DNA of 64,000 nucleotides from Pararhizobium qamdonense (GCF_029277445.1 NZ_CP119566.1:4032001-4096000), one strand, 5' to 3'; counted from the first letter of the stretch, positions 1-8,934 are shown. Numbers and translations are program-made. The notes: generated by a model not told the origin, from the letters alone.

Positions 1-939
1 CTCGACGGTTTCGACCTCGGCGTCGGCATCCTCTTTCCGTTCTTTCCGGAAAAACGCGACCGCGACGTGATGATGAACTCCGTCGCCCCGGTCTGGGACG
101 GCAACGAGACCTGGCTGGTGCTTGGCGGCGGCGGTTTGCTGGCGGTCTTTCCGCTCGCCTATTCGGTCATCCTGTCGGCCCTCTATGCGCCGATCATCGC
201 CATGCTGCTCGGTCTGGTCTTTCGTGGCGTTGCCTTCGAATATCGCTGGCGCACCCGGCGCGGCGAGTTCCTGTGGAACTGGGCCTTTGCCGGCGGCTCG
301 ATGATTGCGGCGTTTGCGCAAGGGGTGGCGCTCGGCGCCCTGGTGCAGGGCATCCCGGTCGCAGACCGCGCCTATGCCGGGGCCTGGTGGGATTGGCTGA
401 CGCCGTTTTCCATCGCCACTGGGTTTGCCATCCTGATCGGCTATGCGCTTCTCGGCTCGACCTGGCTGATCCTGAAGACCACCGGCGATCTCGCTGAAAG
501 AGCCCGCAAGGTGGCGCTGCGGACCTGCTTTGCCACGATCGCCGCCATGGGCATCGTCAGCTTGTGGACGCCGTTCCTCGAACCCATCTACCTGGAACGC
601 TGGTTCAGCTGGCCGACGGCGATCTTCAGCGTTATCGTGCCGGTGCTGGTGCTCGGCTGCTTTGCGCTCCTGCTGATCGGCATCCGCGCCAAGCGTGACG
701 CGCAGCCGTTTCTGGCGGCACTCGGGCTGTTCGTGCTCGGCTTTGCCGGCATCGGCATCAGCTTCTACCCCTATATGGTGCCGCCATCGGTGACCATCTG
801 GGATGCCGCAGCGCCGGATTCCAGCCTTGCCTTCCTGTTATGGGGCGCGGCCTTCCTGGTCCCGATCATCCTGATCTATACCGGCTATGCCTATTGGGTG
901 TTTCGCGGCAAGATCGATCCCGAGGAGGGCTATCACTGA
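1..939 (+). CDS. cydB: Cytochrome bd-type (CIO) ubiquinol oxidase subunit II, 5' end outside window
   Basis: Subunit II of a cytochrome bd quinol oxidase, an inner-membrane complex that oxidises ubiquinol and reduces O2 to water. The reading frame is open from the first base (312 codons), so roughly the first 20 residues and the start codon lie upstream. The CydB/CioB signature PVWDGNETW is visible near the start, followed by about eight hydrophobic spans. The frame overlaps the next small gene by one base (TGATG). That small DUF2474 gene is typical of cyanide-insensitive oxidase (CIO) operons, so this is probably the CioAB branch, with subunit I just upstream of the window. Family assignment is firm; CIO versus classical bd is inferred from context. 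Confidence 0.93.
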   Translation, partial: LDGFDLGVGILFPFFPEKRDRDVMMNSVAPVWDGNETWLVLGGGGLLAVFPLAYSVILSALYAPIIAMLLGLVFRGVAFEYRWRTRRGEFLWNWAFAGGSMIAAFAQGVALGALVQGIPVADRAYAGAWWDWLTPFSIATGFAILIGYALLGSTWLILKTTGDLAERARKVALRTCFATIAAMGIVSLWTPFLEPIYLERWFSWPTAIFSVIVPVLVLGCFALLLIGIRAKRDAQPFLAALGLFVLGFAGIGISFYPYMVPPSVTIWDAAAPDSSLAFLLWGAAFLVPIILIYTGYAYWVFRGKIDPEEGYH

Positions 940-1055
940 TGCCAGGCGAAAACAGCGTCGCGAAAAAGCTCCTGTGGTTCGTCGGCCTGTGGTTGCTCGG
1001 CGTAGTGACAGTCACCATTGTCGGTTTTGCCATCAAACTCTCGCTCGGCGCCTGA
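939..1055 (+). CDS. DUF2474 small membrane subunit of CIO-type bd oxidase
   Basis: A 38-residue protein with one membrane span (LLWFVGLWLLGVVTVTIV) after a short charged N-terminus. Its ATG shares a base with the stop of the oxidase subunit II gene, so it is translationally coupled. This size, the WFVGLW core and the position directly after subunit II match the DUF2474 family, which plays the part CydX plays in classical bd oxidases: a small subunit that stabilises the complex. The role is inferred from family and position. Confidence 0.8.
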   Translation: MPGENSVAKKLLWFVGLWLLGVVTVTIVGFAIKLSLGA

Positions 1056-1117
1056 CGCGCCGGGCTCGCCATCCTCGATGCAAAGCTTCGCTCAAGTTTC
1101 CCGCGCTACCTCTCAAG

Positions 1118-1198
1118 CACATATCAGCAGGCAATGCCTTCCGCTGCGAGACAGGACCGCACCCTCCTTGGTGCAGAAGGGACTTGCCTGCTGATGTG
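1118..1198. repeat. Compound hairpin in oxidase-glycosyltransferase spacer
   Basis: An inverted repeat with outer arms CAGCAGGCAA and TTGCCTGCTG, extended outwards to CACAT/ATGTG with a 2-base bulge. It encloses a perfect inner hairpin GCACC-CTCCTT-GGTGC at 1159-1174. No U-run follows on either strand, so it is not a standard terminator. It could be a palindromic repeat unit or a structured RNA. Confidence 0.5.
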
Positions 1199-1266
1199 AC
1201 CAGCCTTCGGGAAGCGCCGCTCGCGGTGGCGCCCGGGCGGCGACCGCGATACGCACGAGGCAAGCC

Positions 1267-2394
1267 ATGACCAAACTCTCGATCTGCATTCCCGTGGAAA
1301 CCGCCGCGCAGGACGTTTTGGCGCTGGTGGCGATGCTTCTGGAAAAGCAAAGCAACGATTTCGAGATCGTCATTGCAAAGCCGGCGGATGTCGCGCTCCC
1401 AAAGGGCGTCATCGAGCTTGCGGCCGGCGGCGCCAATATCTCCATTACCGATGCAGCCGCCGGTGCCGCCCGCCAGCATCTCTGGCGCCAGGCGGCTCAG
1501 GCTGCCAAGGGCGACTGGGTGACGCTGATCAATCCATCGGACGTCCTTGAAAGCGATCTCGCCACGATGGTCGCCTTTCTCGAAACCACCTCGCCCAATG
1601 TCGATGCGCTTGCGTGGAATGCTTTCCAGATCGACCGCCATGCCGAACCCGGCAAGGCAAGCTCGATTGCCATTCCCGCCAATTACCATATCGAGACGTT
1701 CGACAAGACCGCCATGCTGAAGGCTTTCTTCTATTGGGAAAACAGCCTGAACGTGCCGAAAATGCCTTTCGGCCTCTATCACGCCGCCATCCGGCGCTCG
1801 CTGCTGGACGTGCTGTTGCAATTGCCGGAGCCGCAGGACTGGTCAACGCCATCGCCGCAATATGAATGGGCGGCCAAGGTGCTTCTGTTTGCCAATGAAC
1901 TCGCCTTCTGCGCCCGGCCGATGTCGGCGATCGACATCGTGCCTTTTGCCGCCCAACCGCCGCTCCACCCCTGGAATTTCCCCTTCCATTCCGGCATCGG
2001 CCTTGCCAGTGCGGTGGCAGAGGTCCAGTTCCATGTCCTGCGCGAACTCGATACGCCGTGGTCCGGCGGCAGCGAAGCCTTTGTGCGGGCGCTGATGATC
2101 GACTGCATGATGGAGACGGACCGCGAGGCCTTTAAAACCAAGGGCAATGCCTATTTTGCGGCGCTGCAGGCGTTCGAAGGCGGTCATCTCGCACCGGTCT
2201 TCCGGCCGGAATATCATGAGATCCGGCAGAGGGATGAACGGCGCGGCCTGCATGACGGCGTCCTGCTGATCGACCGGTTTATCGCCGGCGCCCGCGACGC
2301 CCGGGAATTCTACAGGACGGTCCGGCTGATGCTGGCGCCGATCGGGCTGATCTGCGGCGGCGCGCTCTATACCAAGGACAACAGAGCCGCATGA
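1267..2394 (+). CDS. Glycosyltransferase-like protein with degenerate DXD region
   Basis: A 375-residue GT-A/family-2-like protein. The N-terminus TKLSICIPVET has the beta-strand expected of GT2 enzymes, but where the metal-binding DXD should be it reads INPSDVLE (residues 88-95). The C-terminal half (FPFHSGIGLASAVAEVQ) aligns by eye with the minus-strand glycosyltransferase at 7717-8934 (FPFPSILGLAACIAQVQ), so the two are diverged paralogues. GAGG lies ahead of the ATG, and the stop overlaps the next gene by 4 bases (ATGA). It is the first gene of a three-gene plus-strand operon. It may be a catalytically altered transferase or a partner of the intact paralogue; acceptor and donor are unknown. 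Confidence 0.7.
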   Translation: MTKLSICIPVETAAQDVLALVAMLLEKQSNDFEIVIAKPADVALPKGVIELAAGGANISITDAAAGAARQHLWRQAAQAAKGDWVTLINPSDVLESDLATMVAFLETTSPNVDALAWNAFQIDRHAEPGKASSIAIPANYHIETFDKTAMLKAFFYWENSLNVPKMPFGLYHAAIRRSLLDVLLQLPEPQDWSTPSPQYEWAAKVLLFANELAFCARPMSAIDIVPFAAQPPLHPWNFPFHSGIGLASAVAEVQFHVLRELDTPWSGGSEAFVRALMIDCMMETDREAFKTKGNAYFAALQAFEGGHLAPVFRPEYHEIRQRDERRGLHDGVLLIDRFIAGARDAREFYRTVRLMLAPIGLICGGALYTKDNRAA

Positions 2395-3545
2395 CCGGGG
2401 CCGCGCCGAGAATTTCCTATACACGGCCTTCGATCACCGAGCTGGAGATCGCCTATGCGGCCGACGCCGCTGCCAATGGCTGGGGCGACCGCTGCTACGA
2501 CTATATCGTCCGGTTCGAAGATGGTTTCCGCCGGCATCTCGGCGCCGCCCATGCCATCGCCACATCGAGCTGCACCGGCGCCATGCATATGGGCCTGAGC
2601 GCACTCGGGATCGGGCGCGGCGACGAGGTGATCCTCGCCGACACGAACTGGATCGCCACAGCCGCCCCCATCGTCCATCTCGGCGCCACGCCGGTCTTTG
2701 TCGATATCCTGCCCGGCAGCTGGTGCATCGATCCGGCCGAGGTCGAGCGCCACGTGACGCAGCGCACCAAAGCGATCATCGCCACCCATATCTACGGCAA
2801 TCTCTGCGACATGGACCGGCTGCTGGATATTGGCCGCCGCCACGGCATCCCGGTGATTGAAGATGCTGCCGAGGCGATCGGGTCGCAATGGCACGGCCGG
2901 CGCGCGGGATCGATGGGAACCTTCGGCACTTTCTCCTTTCACGGCACCAAGACGCTGACGACAGGCGAAGGCGGCATGTTCGTGACCAGCGACAGCGCTC
3001 TGTTCGAAAAGGTGCTGACGCTCAGCAACCATGGCCGCGCCCGCAACCAGAAAAAACAATTCTGGCCGGATGATCTCGGCTTCAAATACAAGATGTCGAA
3101 CATCCAGGCCGCGCTTGGCTGCGCCCAGCTGGAGCGGGTCGAAGAGCTGATCGCTCGCAAACGCGCAATTCTCGCGAGCTATGCCGACAAGCTGAACGGC
3201 TATCCGGGCATCAGCCTCAACCCCGAAAATACCGGCACCATCAACGGCGCCTGGATGCCAACGGCCGTGTTCGACCGCGATACCGGCATCACCCGCGAGC
3301 TGCTGCAGCAGGCATTCGCTGCGGCCAATATCGATGCGCGCGTCTTCTTCCACCCCTTGACGAGCCTGCCGATGTTTGCGGAGCGGCGCGAAAACCGGCA
3401 TGCCTGGGATATTCCGGAGCGCGCCATCAACCTGCCGAGTTATCACGACATGACCGAGGCGGAGATCGACCGCGTGACCGATGTCATCGACAGCCTGACC
3501 GGCACCCGTGCAACCGGCAAACCATACATGGCGAAGTCCGCCTGA
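2391..3545 (+). CDS. DegT/DnrJ/EryC1/StrS family sugar aminotransferase
   Basis: A PLP-dependent aminotransferase of 384 residues that would add an amino group to a keto-deoxysugar nucleotide, as perosamine synthase-type enzymes do. Visible features are the phosphate-binding TSSCTGAMHMGL segment, the EDAAEAIGS motif with the PLP-contacting Asp, and FHGTKTLTTGEGG, which holds the Schiff-base lysine (Lys187). Length is normal. It is translationally coupled to the preceding gene and followed after 69 bases by a methyltransferase, so the unit probably makes an amino sugar that is then methylated. The exact substrate (4-keto-6-deoxyhexose of GDP, CDP or UDP) cannot be read from the sequence. Confidence 0.9.
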   Translation: MTGAAPRISYTRPSITELEIAYAADAAANGWGDRCYDYIVRFEDGFRRHLGAAHAIATSSCTGAMHMGLSALGIGRGDEVILADTNWIATAAPIVHLGATPVFVDILPGSWCIDPAEVERHVTQRTKAIIATHIYGNLCDMDRLLDIGRRHGIPVIEDAAEAIGSQWHGRRAGSMGTFGTFSFHGTKTLTTGEGGMFVTSDSALFEKVLTLSNHGRARNQKKQFWPDDLGFKYKMSNIQAALGCAQLERVEELIARKRAILASYADKLNGYPGISLNPENTGTINGAWMPTAVFDRDTGITRELLQQAFAAANIDARVFFHPLTSLPMFAERRENRHAWDIPERAINLPSYHDMTEAEIDRVTDVIDSLTGTRATGKPYMAKSA

Positions 3546-3614
3546 AACACCGGCGCAGTCCGCCGCCTCCCACACGGCCTCAGACGGCCGCCTTCACCGA
3601 CAAAGGCAAGTCCC

Positions 3615-4379
3615 ATGACGACCACCGACGACCGCCAGGAGTTTGAGGCCCATAAGGAAGAAATGTGCCTGGCGCTCGGCAGGGACACACAGGTTTTCAG
3701 GCAGTCGATCGACACGATGATTGCGCTCGATACCTATGACTATTCCTATCTCTGGAGCTGGATGGGGGTTCCAATCATCCAGCTTCCCGCCGATATCATG
3801 GCGACGCAGGAAATCATCTGGAACACGAAACCCGACATCATCATCGAGACCGGTGTTGCGCGCGGCGGCTCGATGATTTTCATGGCGTCGATCCTGGCCA
3901 TGACCGGCAACGACAAGGCCAAGGTGATCGGTGTCGATATCGACATCCGCGCGCATAACCGCGAAGCCATCGAGACGCATCCGATGGCCAGCCGCATTGC
4001 GCTTATCGAGGGCGGCTCTGTCGATGACAGCACGCTCGATGCCGTGCGCGATCTGATCCCCCAAGGTGCACGGGTGATGGTGGTTCTCGACAGCGATCAT
4101 TCCTATGGCCACGTGCTTGCCGAATGCCGCGCTTACGGTCCGCTGGTGACGCCGGGCTGCTACCTCGTCGTTGCCGATACGGCCGTTGGACATGTGGGCG
4201 AGGATCAGTCTCCGAAAAAACGCTCAAAATCCTGGTTCCGCGGCAATGATCCACTGACCGCGCTCAACGATTATCTGAAGGAAACAGACCGTTTTGAGGT
4301 CGATCCGGTCATCAACGGCAAGCTCGTTCTTGCCTCATCGCCGGGCGGTTATTGCGTCCGCCTGCCCGATCCGGCCTGA
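3615..4379 (+). CDS. CmcI/rhamnosyl O-methyltransferase family protein
   Basis: A 254-residue SAM-dependent methyltransferase of the cephalosporin hydroxylase/CmcI family (RMNT_CmcI), many members of which O-methylate sugars. The SAM-binding segment IIIETGVARGGS lies at about residues 75-86, and the acidic motif VVLDSDHSYGHV at about 156-167 matches the family metal/active-site region. The family name is historical: these proteins have a methyltransferase fold. It is last in the plus-strand operon and converges on the metallophosphoesterase gene. A sugar O-methylation role is inferred from neighbours. Confidence 0.85.
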   Translation: MTTTDDRQEFEAHKEEMCLALGRDTQVFRQSIDTMIALDTYDYSYLWSWMGVPIIQLPADIMATQEIIWNTKPDIIIETGVARGGSMIFMASILAMTGNDKAKVIGVDIDIRAHNREAIETHPMASRIALIEGGSVDDSTLDAVRDLIPQGARVMVVLDSDHSYGHVLAECRAYGPLVTPGCYLVVADTAVGHVGEDQSPKKRSKSWFRGNDPLTALNDYLKETDRFEVDPVINGKLVLASSPGGYCVRLPDPA

Positions 4380-4469
4380 CCACACACGCCACACAGACAA
4401 TGAGACTTGCGCCATGCATCGGCATTGCACAAGCCGCTTTTCACTTGACGTGGAACGCCAACAGAAGCG

Positions 4470-5156
4470 TCAGGCCAGCACGATCTTATCGATCCGGCCA
4501 CCGATCTGCGCGCCGATATAGAGGTTTTCATAGCATTTGGCCGGGAAGCCGGCTTCCCGCATGTGAAAGGCGGTCTGGTCGATGTCGTAGTCGGCCCGGC
4601 GCAGCTCGATCCGCCCATTCTCATAGGTGGCAAATGCAGCGCGCGGATCGCCGTCGCGTGGCTGGCCAACGGCGCCGGGATTGCAGAAGGTCTTGCCGTT
4701 CACGTCAAGCAGAACCTGCACATGCGTATGCCCGGCAAAGAGCGTTTCGGCCCCGGTGGGAATATCCGTTTCTGCGATCGCATAGAGATACTGATCGACC
4801 GGATCCTGCCAGCCACCGTGGACGAAACAGGTCGAGCCGTCTGTTATGGTGGACCGGGACTGGGCGAGCCATGCGACCTGATCCGGCGTGATGATACCGC
4901 GCTGATACTCGGTAATATCCGACACCAGCTTCGAGCGGGGGCAGCCCTCGCCGCTGACGATATAATGATCGTGATTGCCGAGGATGTTGACGATACCCCT
5001 TTGGCGCAGCAGATCGACGCATTCGCCCGGCTGGGCATAGTAACCAACGACGTCCCCGAGCGAGATGATGGTCTTGCATCCGAGCGCATCGATCTTTTCA
5101 AGCACGGCCTTCAGTGCGGGAAGGTTGCCGTGAACATCCGAAATGATCGCAATCAT
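4470..5156 (-). CDS. Calcineurin-like metallophosphoesterase (YfcE/Metallophos_2 type)
   Basis: A 228-residue phosphoesterase with the complete two-metal site: DVHGN (residues 7-11), GDVVGY (34-39), GNHD (60-63), VHGG (112-115) and GHTH (142-145). It should hydrolyse a phosphomono- or diester; there is no signal peptide, so it is cytosolic. Its ATG overlaps the stop of the ATP-grasp gene by 4 bases (ATGA), so the two are translationally coupled and probably act in one pathway. It is the last gene of the minus-strand run in the sugar cluster. A dedicated phosphatase in such a run suggests removal of phosphate from an activated or ligated intermediate, which is inference only. Confidence 0.9.
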   Translation of the reverse strand: MIAIISDVHGNLPALKAVLEKIDALGCKTIISLGDVVGYYAQPGECVDLLRQRGIVNILGNHDHYIVSGEGCPRSKLVSDITEYQRGIITPDQVAWLAQSRSTITDGSTCFVHGGWQDPVDQYLYAIAETDIPTGAETLFAGHTHVQVLLDVNGKTFCNPGAVGQPRDGDPRAAFATYENGRIELRRADYDIDQTAFHMREAGFPAKCYENLYIGAQIGGRIDKIVLA

Positions 5157-6148
5157 GGTGCCACAAGGTCTTCGTAATAGCGCCAGCCACGGCCGGGGCG
5201 GATTTTGGGCGTTTCGGGTCTCTTGCCGTGCAGATAGTATTCAACTGACATCGCCGCCTCGTTATAGCCGAAGGCGGCACGCAGGGACGTGCTGCTGGAA
5301 AAGCGCGGGTTGATCTCCAGAAGATAAGGCGTTTCGCCATCCATGCGGAACTGATAATTGGTCGGCCCCACCGGCTTGAAGATTGCCGCCAGCCGGGTCA
5401 CCATGTCAGTCAGCACTTTGTGATCGACGACCTCGGCATATTGCGTGTTGCCGGCGACAGACAGTTTCCGGCGAAAAATGATCGGCCGCAGCGCGGTGCC
5501 ATCGCCAAAGCCGAAAGCGCCGACGGTGAATTCCTGCTCATCGCTGCCGATGAATTTCTGAATGAGAAACGCGTCCTTGCTCTTGCGGCTCCAGTAGTTG
5601 AAATCGTCCTCGTCATGCAGGACGGCGATGCCGCGCGAACCGTTGCCCTGACGCGGCTTCAGCAAAAGCGGGAGGCCGAGTTCCCGGGCACAATCTGTCC
5701 AGCCCGCTCCGAGCCGCGCCGGAATTGCCGGCAATCCGAGCCGTTCCAGTTCCAGGCCGAAATCCCATTTATCCTGCGCCAGCTCGATGACCCCGGCATC
5801 ATTGAGCACGATGCGCGCATCGAGACCGGCAAAATCGGCCCGGTTGCGGCTGAAGAACAGAACGTCGAGTTCGAGCCCTGGCAGCACGAGATTGACGGCC
5901 TCGTCGGTCAGCAGGTTTTTCCAGAAATCGAGATAGGCGCTCGAACTTTCGTCAACAGCGGGCTTGGCAAAGAACGCATCGCACCAAAAGGGGCCAATAC
6001 CGCAGGGGTCGCGATCCACACCGATGATCCGCACCGACATGCCTGACAGCCGCAGGGACCGGATGATCCCCTGCCCGATCAGCGCGCCGACTGCCGTCAC
6101 CACAACGGTGATCGTTTCGCCTGACTTTTTCACGGCACTGTTTGGCAT
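5153..6148 (-). CDS. ATP-grasp ligase, carbamoyl-phosphate-synthase-like
   Basis: A 331-residue ATP-grasp protein. The N-terminal Rossmann-like part (TVVVTAVGALIGQGIIRSL) precedes the ATP-grasp core: KPRQGNGSRG (residues 164-173) as the nucleotide-binding loop and LLEINPRFSSS (276-286) carrying the metal ligands. Such enzymes join a carboxylate to an amine or thiol through an acyl-phosphate. The substrate is unknown. It lies 22 bases after a methyltransferase and overlaps the downstream phosphoesterase by 4 bases. With a sugar aminotransferase and WbqC nearby, N-acylation of an amino sugar with an amino or hydroxy acid is plausible but not shown. Confidence 0.85.
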   Translation of the reverse strand: MPNSAVKKSGETITVVVTAVGALIGQGIIRSLRLSGMSVRIIGVDRDPCGIGPFWCDAFFAKPAVDESSSAYLDFWKNLLTDEAVNLVLPGLELDVLFFSRNRADFAGLDARIVLNDAGVIELAQDKWDFGLELERLGLPAIPARLGAGWTDCARELGLPLLLKPRQGNGSRGIAVLHDEDDFNYWSRKSKDAFLIQKFIGSDEQEFTVGAFGFGDGTALRPIIFRRKLSVAGNTQYAEVVDHKVLTDMVTRLAAIFKPVGPTNYQFRMDGETPYLLEINPRFSSSTSLRAAFGYNEAAMSVEYYLHGKRPETPKIRPGRGWRYYEDLVAP

Positions 6149-6170
6149 ATCAGTGCCTAGCCTATCATCG

Positions 6171-6896
6171 TCATTGCAGCTGGCCTTCCATCAGAAGCGC
6201 CACGCACAGATCCGGAAAATCGATGCCAACGCGCAGCATGGCATCGAGATTTTCCTTGAAATCGGGAAGGGTCTTCAAAACGCCGAGCGGCAGGGGTTTG
6301 AGGTAGATACCCTCTTCCAGGCTCACCGCATAACCATGGCTCTGCATTTCATGCTTGAGCGTGTCCCGGCAATATTGGCGTTTGTGGCCGAAGGCGTGGT
6401 CATTGGCATTGAGGCTGTAGATATCGTCGATCTTGCCTAGCTCGACACCGAGCCGCCGGTTCATCGATTTGGCATTGGGAACGGCCACGAAGATGCGCCC
6501 GCCCGGCTTCAGAAACGTCTTGAAGCGCTCCAAGAGCATGCCCGGATCATCCACATGCTCGAGAATGAAGCCCATGACGATGACGTCGAACCGCTCGTCA
6601 GTTTCAAATTCCTCGAAATAGGAGAAGACGACTTCACCTTTGAAGTCCGGGCTTTTCGTCTTGAACTGATCGATGACGAATTGCGAGCCTTCGATGATGA
6701 CGTGCCGCTCGCAGGCAGCGTTGAACAGGCCGGGCGTAAAGCCATGGCCGATCCCCAATTCGAGGATGGAGCCAACCGAACCGAAGCGGCGGATGATGCG
6801 CTCCGGGTACCAGTTGAGGATGAGATCATTTTCGATCGCCGTTGCGGCATCCGGACGGTACTCGGTTGCGACGGCATCGAGATTTTCTGTCTTCAT
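6171..6896 (-). CDS. Class I SAM-dependent methyltransferase
   Basis: A 241-residue methyltransferase with motif I ILELGIGHGFTPG at about residues 44-56, the acidic post-motif region GFILEHVDDP, and LKPGGRIFVAVPN as motif III. A longer reading to 6959 exists, but the ATG at 6896 overlaps the WbqC stop as ATGA, so that start is preferred. The SIN3-like tail after the Rossmann fold is typical of methyltransferases in polysaccharide clusters. It lies between WbqC and the ATP-grasp gene in a co-oriented run. The acceptor is not known. Confidence 0.85.
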   Translation of the reverse strand: MKTENLDAVATEYRPDAATAIENDLILNWYPERIIRRFGSVGSILELGIGHGFTPGLFNAACERHVIIEGSQFVIDQFKTKSPDFKGEVVFSYFEEFETDERFDVIVMGFILEHVDDPGMLLERFKTFLKPGGRIFVAVPNAKSMNRRLGVELGKIDDIYSLNANDHAFGHKRQYCRDTLKHEMQSHGYAVSLEEGIYLKPLPLGVLKTLPDFKENLDAMLRVGIDFPDLCVALLMEGQLQ

Positions 6897-7609
6897 TGCG
6901 TGAATTCCTTCCAACCGACAGTTCCTGAATGAATCATGGCTGCGCCCTGCGCACCACAATTGGCTATGAGGTCCAAAGCGGTCACATACGGCGTGAAATC
7001 GCCGTGCAGTTGCGGATACGCCGTGCGCTGATAGTGCATATATTCCACCGCAATACCCCGCTCCTCGAAAAGCGCGTGGTTCAGATAGGCGCGAGCGCCG
7101 TGCCCGGTGACGTAGACATCTCCTTGAAGATGACCGACGATGTCGCAGACCCGCTCGCTGCTGGCACCAGGGACAGGCAGCATGTCCGAGGATAAAAACT
7201 GCGTCTTGTCCAAACCGAAATAGCGGGAAAGCTCCAGCATCGACCGGCGCGATACATCCGCAACCGTTGCGGCTTCCCCGGCAAAGACGCGATCGACGAC
7301 ATCAAGCATCTCGTCGCGAAACGGGGCCTTGCGATAGGCCTGGCGCAACATTTCGCGATGCTTGCCACGCCAATCCGTCCTGCTGTCCAAAAGCACCTCG
7401 TCTATGCGCTGGCCCAGATGGTAGTCGCGCAAAGGCAGCGTCATCCAGCCTGTACCGTTGACGCCCTTGATCTGAACCCGATTGCTGAAACTGCCCTTTG
7501 AATATTGCACATCGTCGTAGTGAACGAAAACATCCGCCAGGCGAATCTGCTCAAGCAGACCCACCCAGGGAAAGTACATCGATTGTGAGATGACGATGGT
7601 CCGGCTCAT
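6893..7609 (-). CDS. WbqC family protein
   Basis: A 238-residue protein of the WbqC-like family, found in O-antigen and other surface-glycan clusters. The diagnostic N-terminus is IVISQSMYFPWVGLLEQIRLAD, which corresponds to the family HQPxYFPWxG motif with His replaced by Ser here; VHYDDVQYSKGSF and the RTDW..KH segment follow. An ORF extends to 7657, but the family N-terminus fits the ATG at 7609. WbqC proteins are suspected to transfer amino acids or other groups to activated amino sugars, but the biochemistry is thin. It is coupled by a 4-base overlap to the methyltransferase downstream. Confidence 0.87.
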   Translation of the reverse strand: MSRTIVISQSMYFPWVGLLEQIRLADVFVHYDDVQYSKGSFSNRVQIKGVNGTGWMTLPLRDYHLGQRIDEVLLDSRTDWRGKHREMLRQAYRKAPFRDEMLDVVDRVFAGEAATVADVSRRSMLELSRYFGLDKTQFLSSDMLPVPGASSERVCDIVGHLQGDVYVTGHGARAYLNHALFEERGIAVEYMHYQRTAYPQLHGDFTPYVTALDLIANCGAQGAAMIHSGTVGWKEFTQ

Positions 7610-7716
7610 GATCCGTTCAAACATTGTGCGCATGGCGCCGACATATGCGGCCATCATTGGGAGCCGCAGACAGGGCCATCACAGATCCTATCGCCGAAGG
7701 CTTTCGTGAGGCTGCC

Positions 7717-8934
7717 TCACGCCGCCTTGAAGGTCTCGTGCGATTTAAAGGTGAGTTCGTGCATTGGCGCGACCACCTGCTCGACCAGCTGATAGAGCTC
7801 CATCGGCGTCTCGACCCCACCGATCTCCTCATCCATCAACAGCATATCGTCGGAAATGCCCGTGAAGAAACCGGTGTCGGGGCGATGGATATAGTCCACC
7901 GGCTTGAAATCCTTGAGATATTTGCCGCCTTTCCAGCGCGCGAAGACGGCTCTGTATCCATCCGCGATGGTTTCGTAAGCCGCACGATCATCCATCATGC
8001 TGCAGCTGAGGCCGCAGGCTTTTGCAAAATTGGCTTCCCAACCGGCGATCGGCTTGTAGCCGTAGGTCGTCAAAAACCAGTTCTGCACCTGGGCGATGCA
8101 GGCGGCCAGCCCCAGAATCGATGGAAAGGGAAACGCCTTCATGTGCGGGTCTTCGTCGATATTCCGGCCCGATTCGCTCATGAACAGTGCGTTGCGCTCC
8201 TTCGCGTTGGCGAGTTGCGTCAACTTGGCGGAATTGCTCTCGGCGCAGGATCCCAGCACCGAAAACGGCCGTTCCGAATAGAAAAGGTGCTCTGCCGTGA
8301 CGAGAACCTTGCAGACATTTTCGAAATCGACCGTCGGATATTCGGAATATTTGCCGCCGAAACGGCCCTTGATCTTGTTCATCACCTGCATGGAGACGGC
8401 GCCGTGATAGAAGCCGAACGCCATGTTGGGTGTCGCCTTGTCGCCTTTCCAGGAAAAGAACTCCCGGTAGAGCGCCGCGCGCGGGATCTTGTGGACGCCG
8501 GTTTTCAAGGGAACGGAGACATTGCAGCGTTTTTCGCGGTTGCCCGGCCAATTATAGGTCAACCGGCTCCAGACCATCACATCGACCTTGGCATATTCGG
8601 CCTGCGTGCGTGCAATCAGGTCGGCGACATCGGGGTCGGCATAGTCGTCGTCGCCGATCATGCAGACGAATTCGCCGGTGGCGGCCTCGACGCAACGGTC
8701 CCAGTTTTCGACCATGGACAGGACGCGGTCCACCGAAGGCAGATATTTGACCCGGGGATCGCCCAGAATATCCTGCATGAAACCGTTCATGATCCCGGCA
8801 TCATCGGAATTATCGGCAAAAACATATTCGACATCCGTGCGCAGGTTGATCAACTGGCTTCTGATCGTTTCCTGGAAATACCGCTGGCGGTTTCGCGAGG
8901 GCACACAAATCGTCAGTTTCGGCTGGGCGAACAT
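7717..8934 (-). CDS. Family 2 glycosyltransferase
   Basis: A 405-residue GT-A enzyme. The N-terminus KLTICVPSRNRQRYFQETI is a classic GT2 start, and MIGDDDYADPD (Asp95-97) supplies the DXD metal/nucleotide-sugar site. The open frame runs on upstream to 9381, but that extension looks like shadow sequence and the family N-terminus fixes the ATG at 8934. The C-terminal half resembles the plus-strand GT-like protein at 1267-2394, which has lost the DXD. It is first in the minus-strand run GT-WbqC-methyltransferase-ATP-grasp-phosphoesterase. Donor and acceptor are unknown. Confidence 0.88.
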   Translation of the reverse strand: MFAQPKLTICVPSRNRQRYFQETIRSQLINLRTDVEYVFADNSDDAGIMNGFMQDILGDPRVKYLPSVDRVLSMVENWDRCVEAATGEFVCMIGDDDYADPDVADLIARTQAEYAKVDVMVWSRLTYNWPGNREKRCNVSVPLKTGVHKIPRAALYREFFSWKGDKATPNMAFGFYHGAVSMQVMNKIKGRFGGKYSEYPTVDFENVCKVLVTAEHLFYSERPFSVLGSCAESNSAKLTQLANAKERNALFMSESGRNIDEDPHMKAFPFPSILGLAACIAQVQNWFLTTYGYKPIAGWEANFAKACGLSCSMMDDRAAYETIADGYRAVFARWKGGKYLKDFKPVDYIHRPDTGFFTGISDDMLLMDEEIGGVETPMELYQLVEQVVAPMHELTFKSHETFKAA

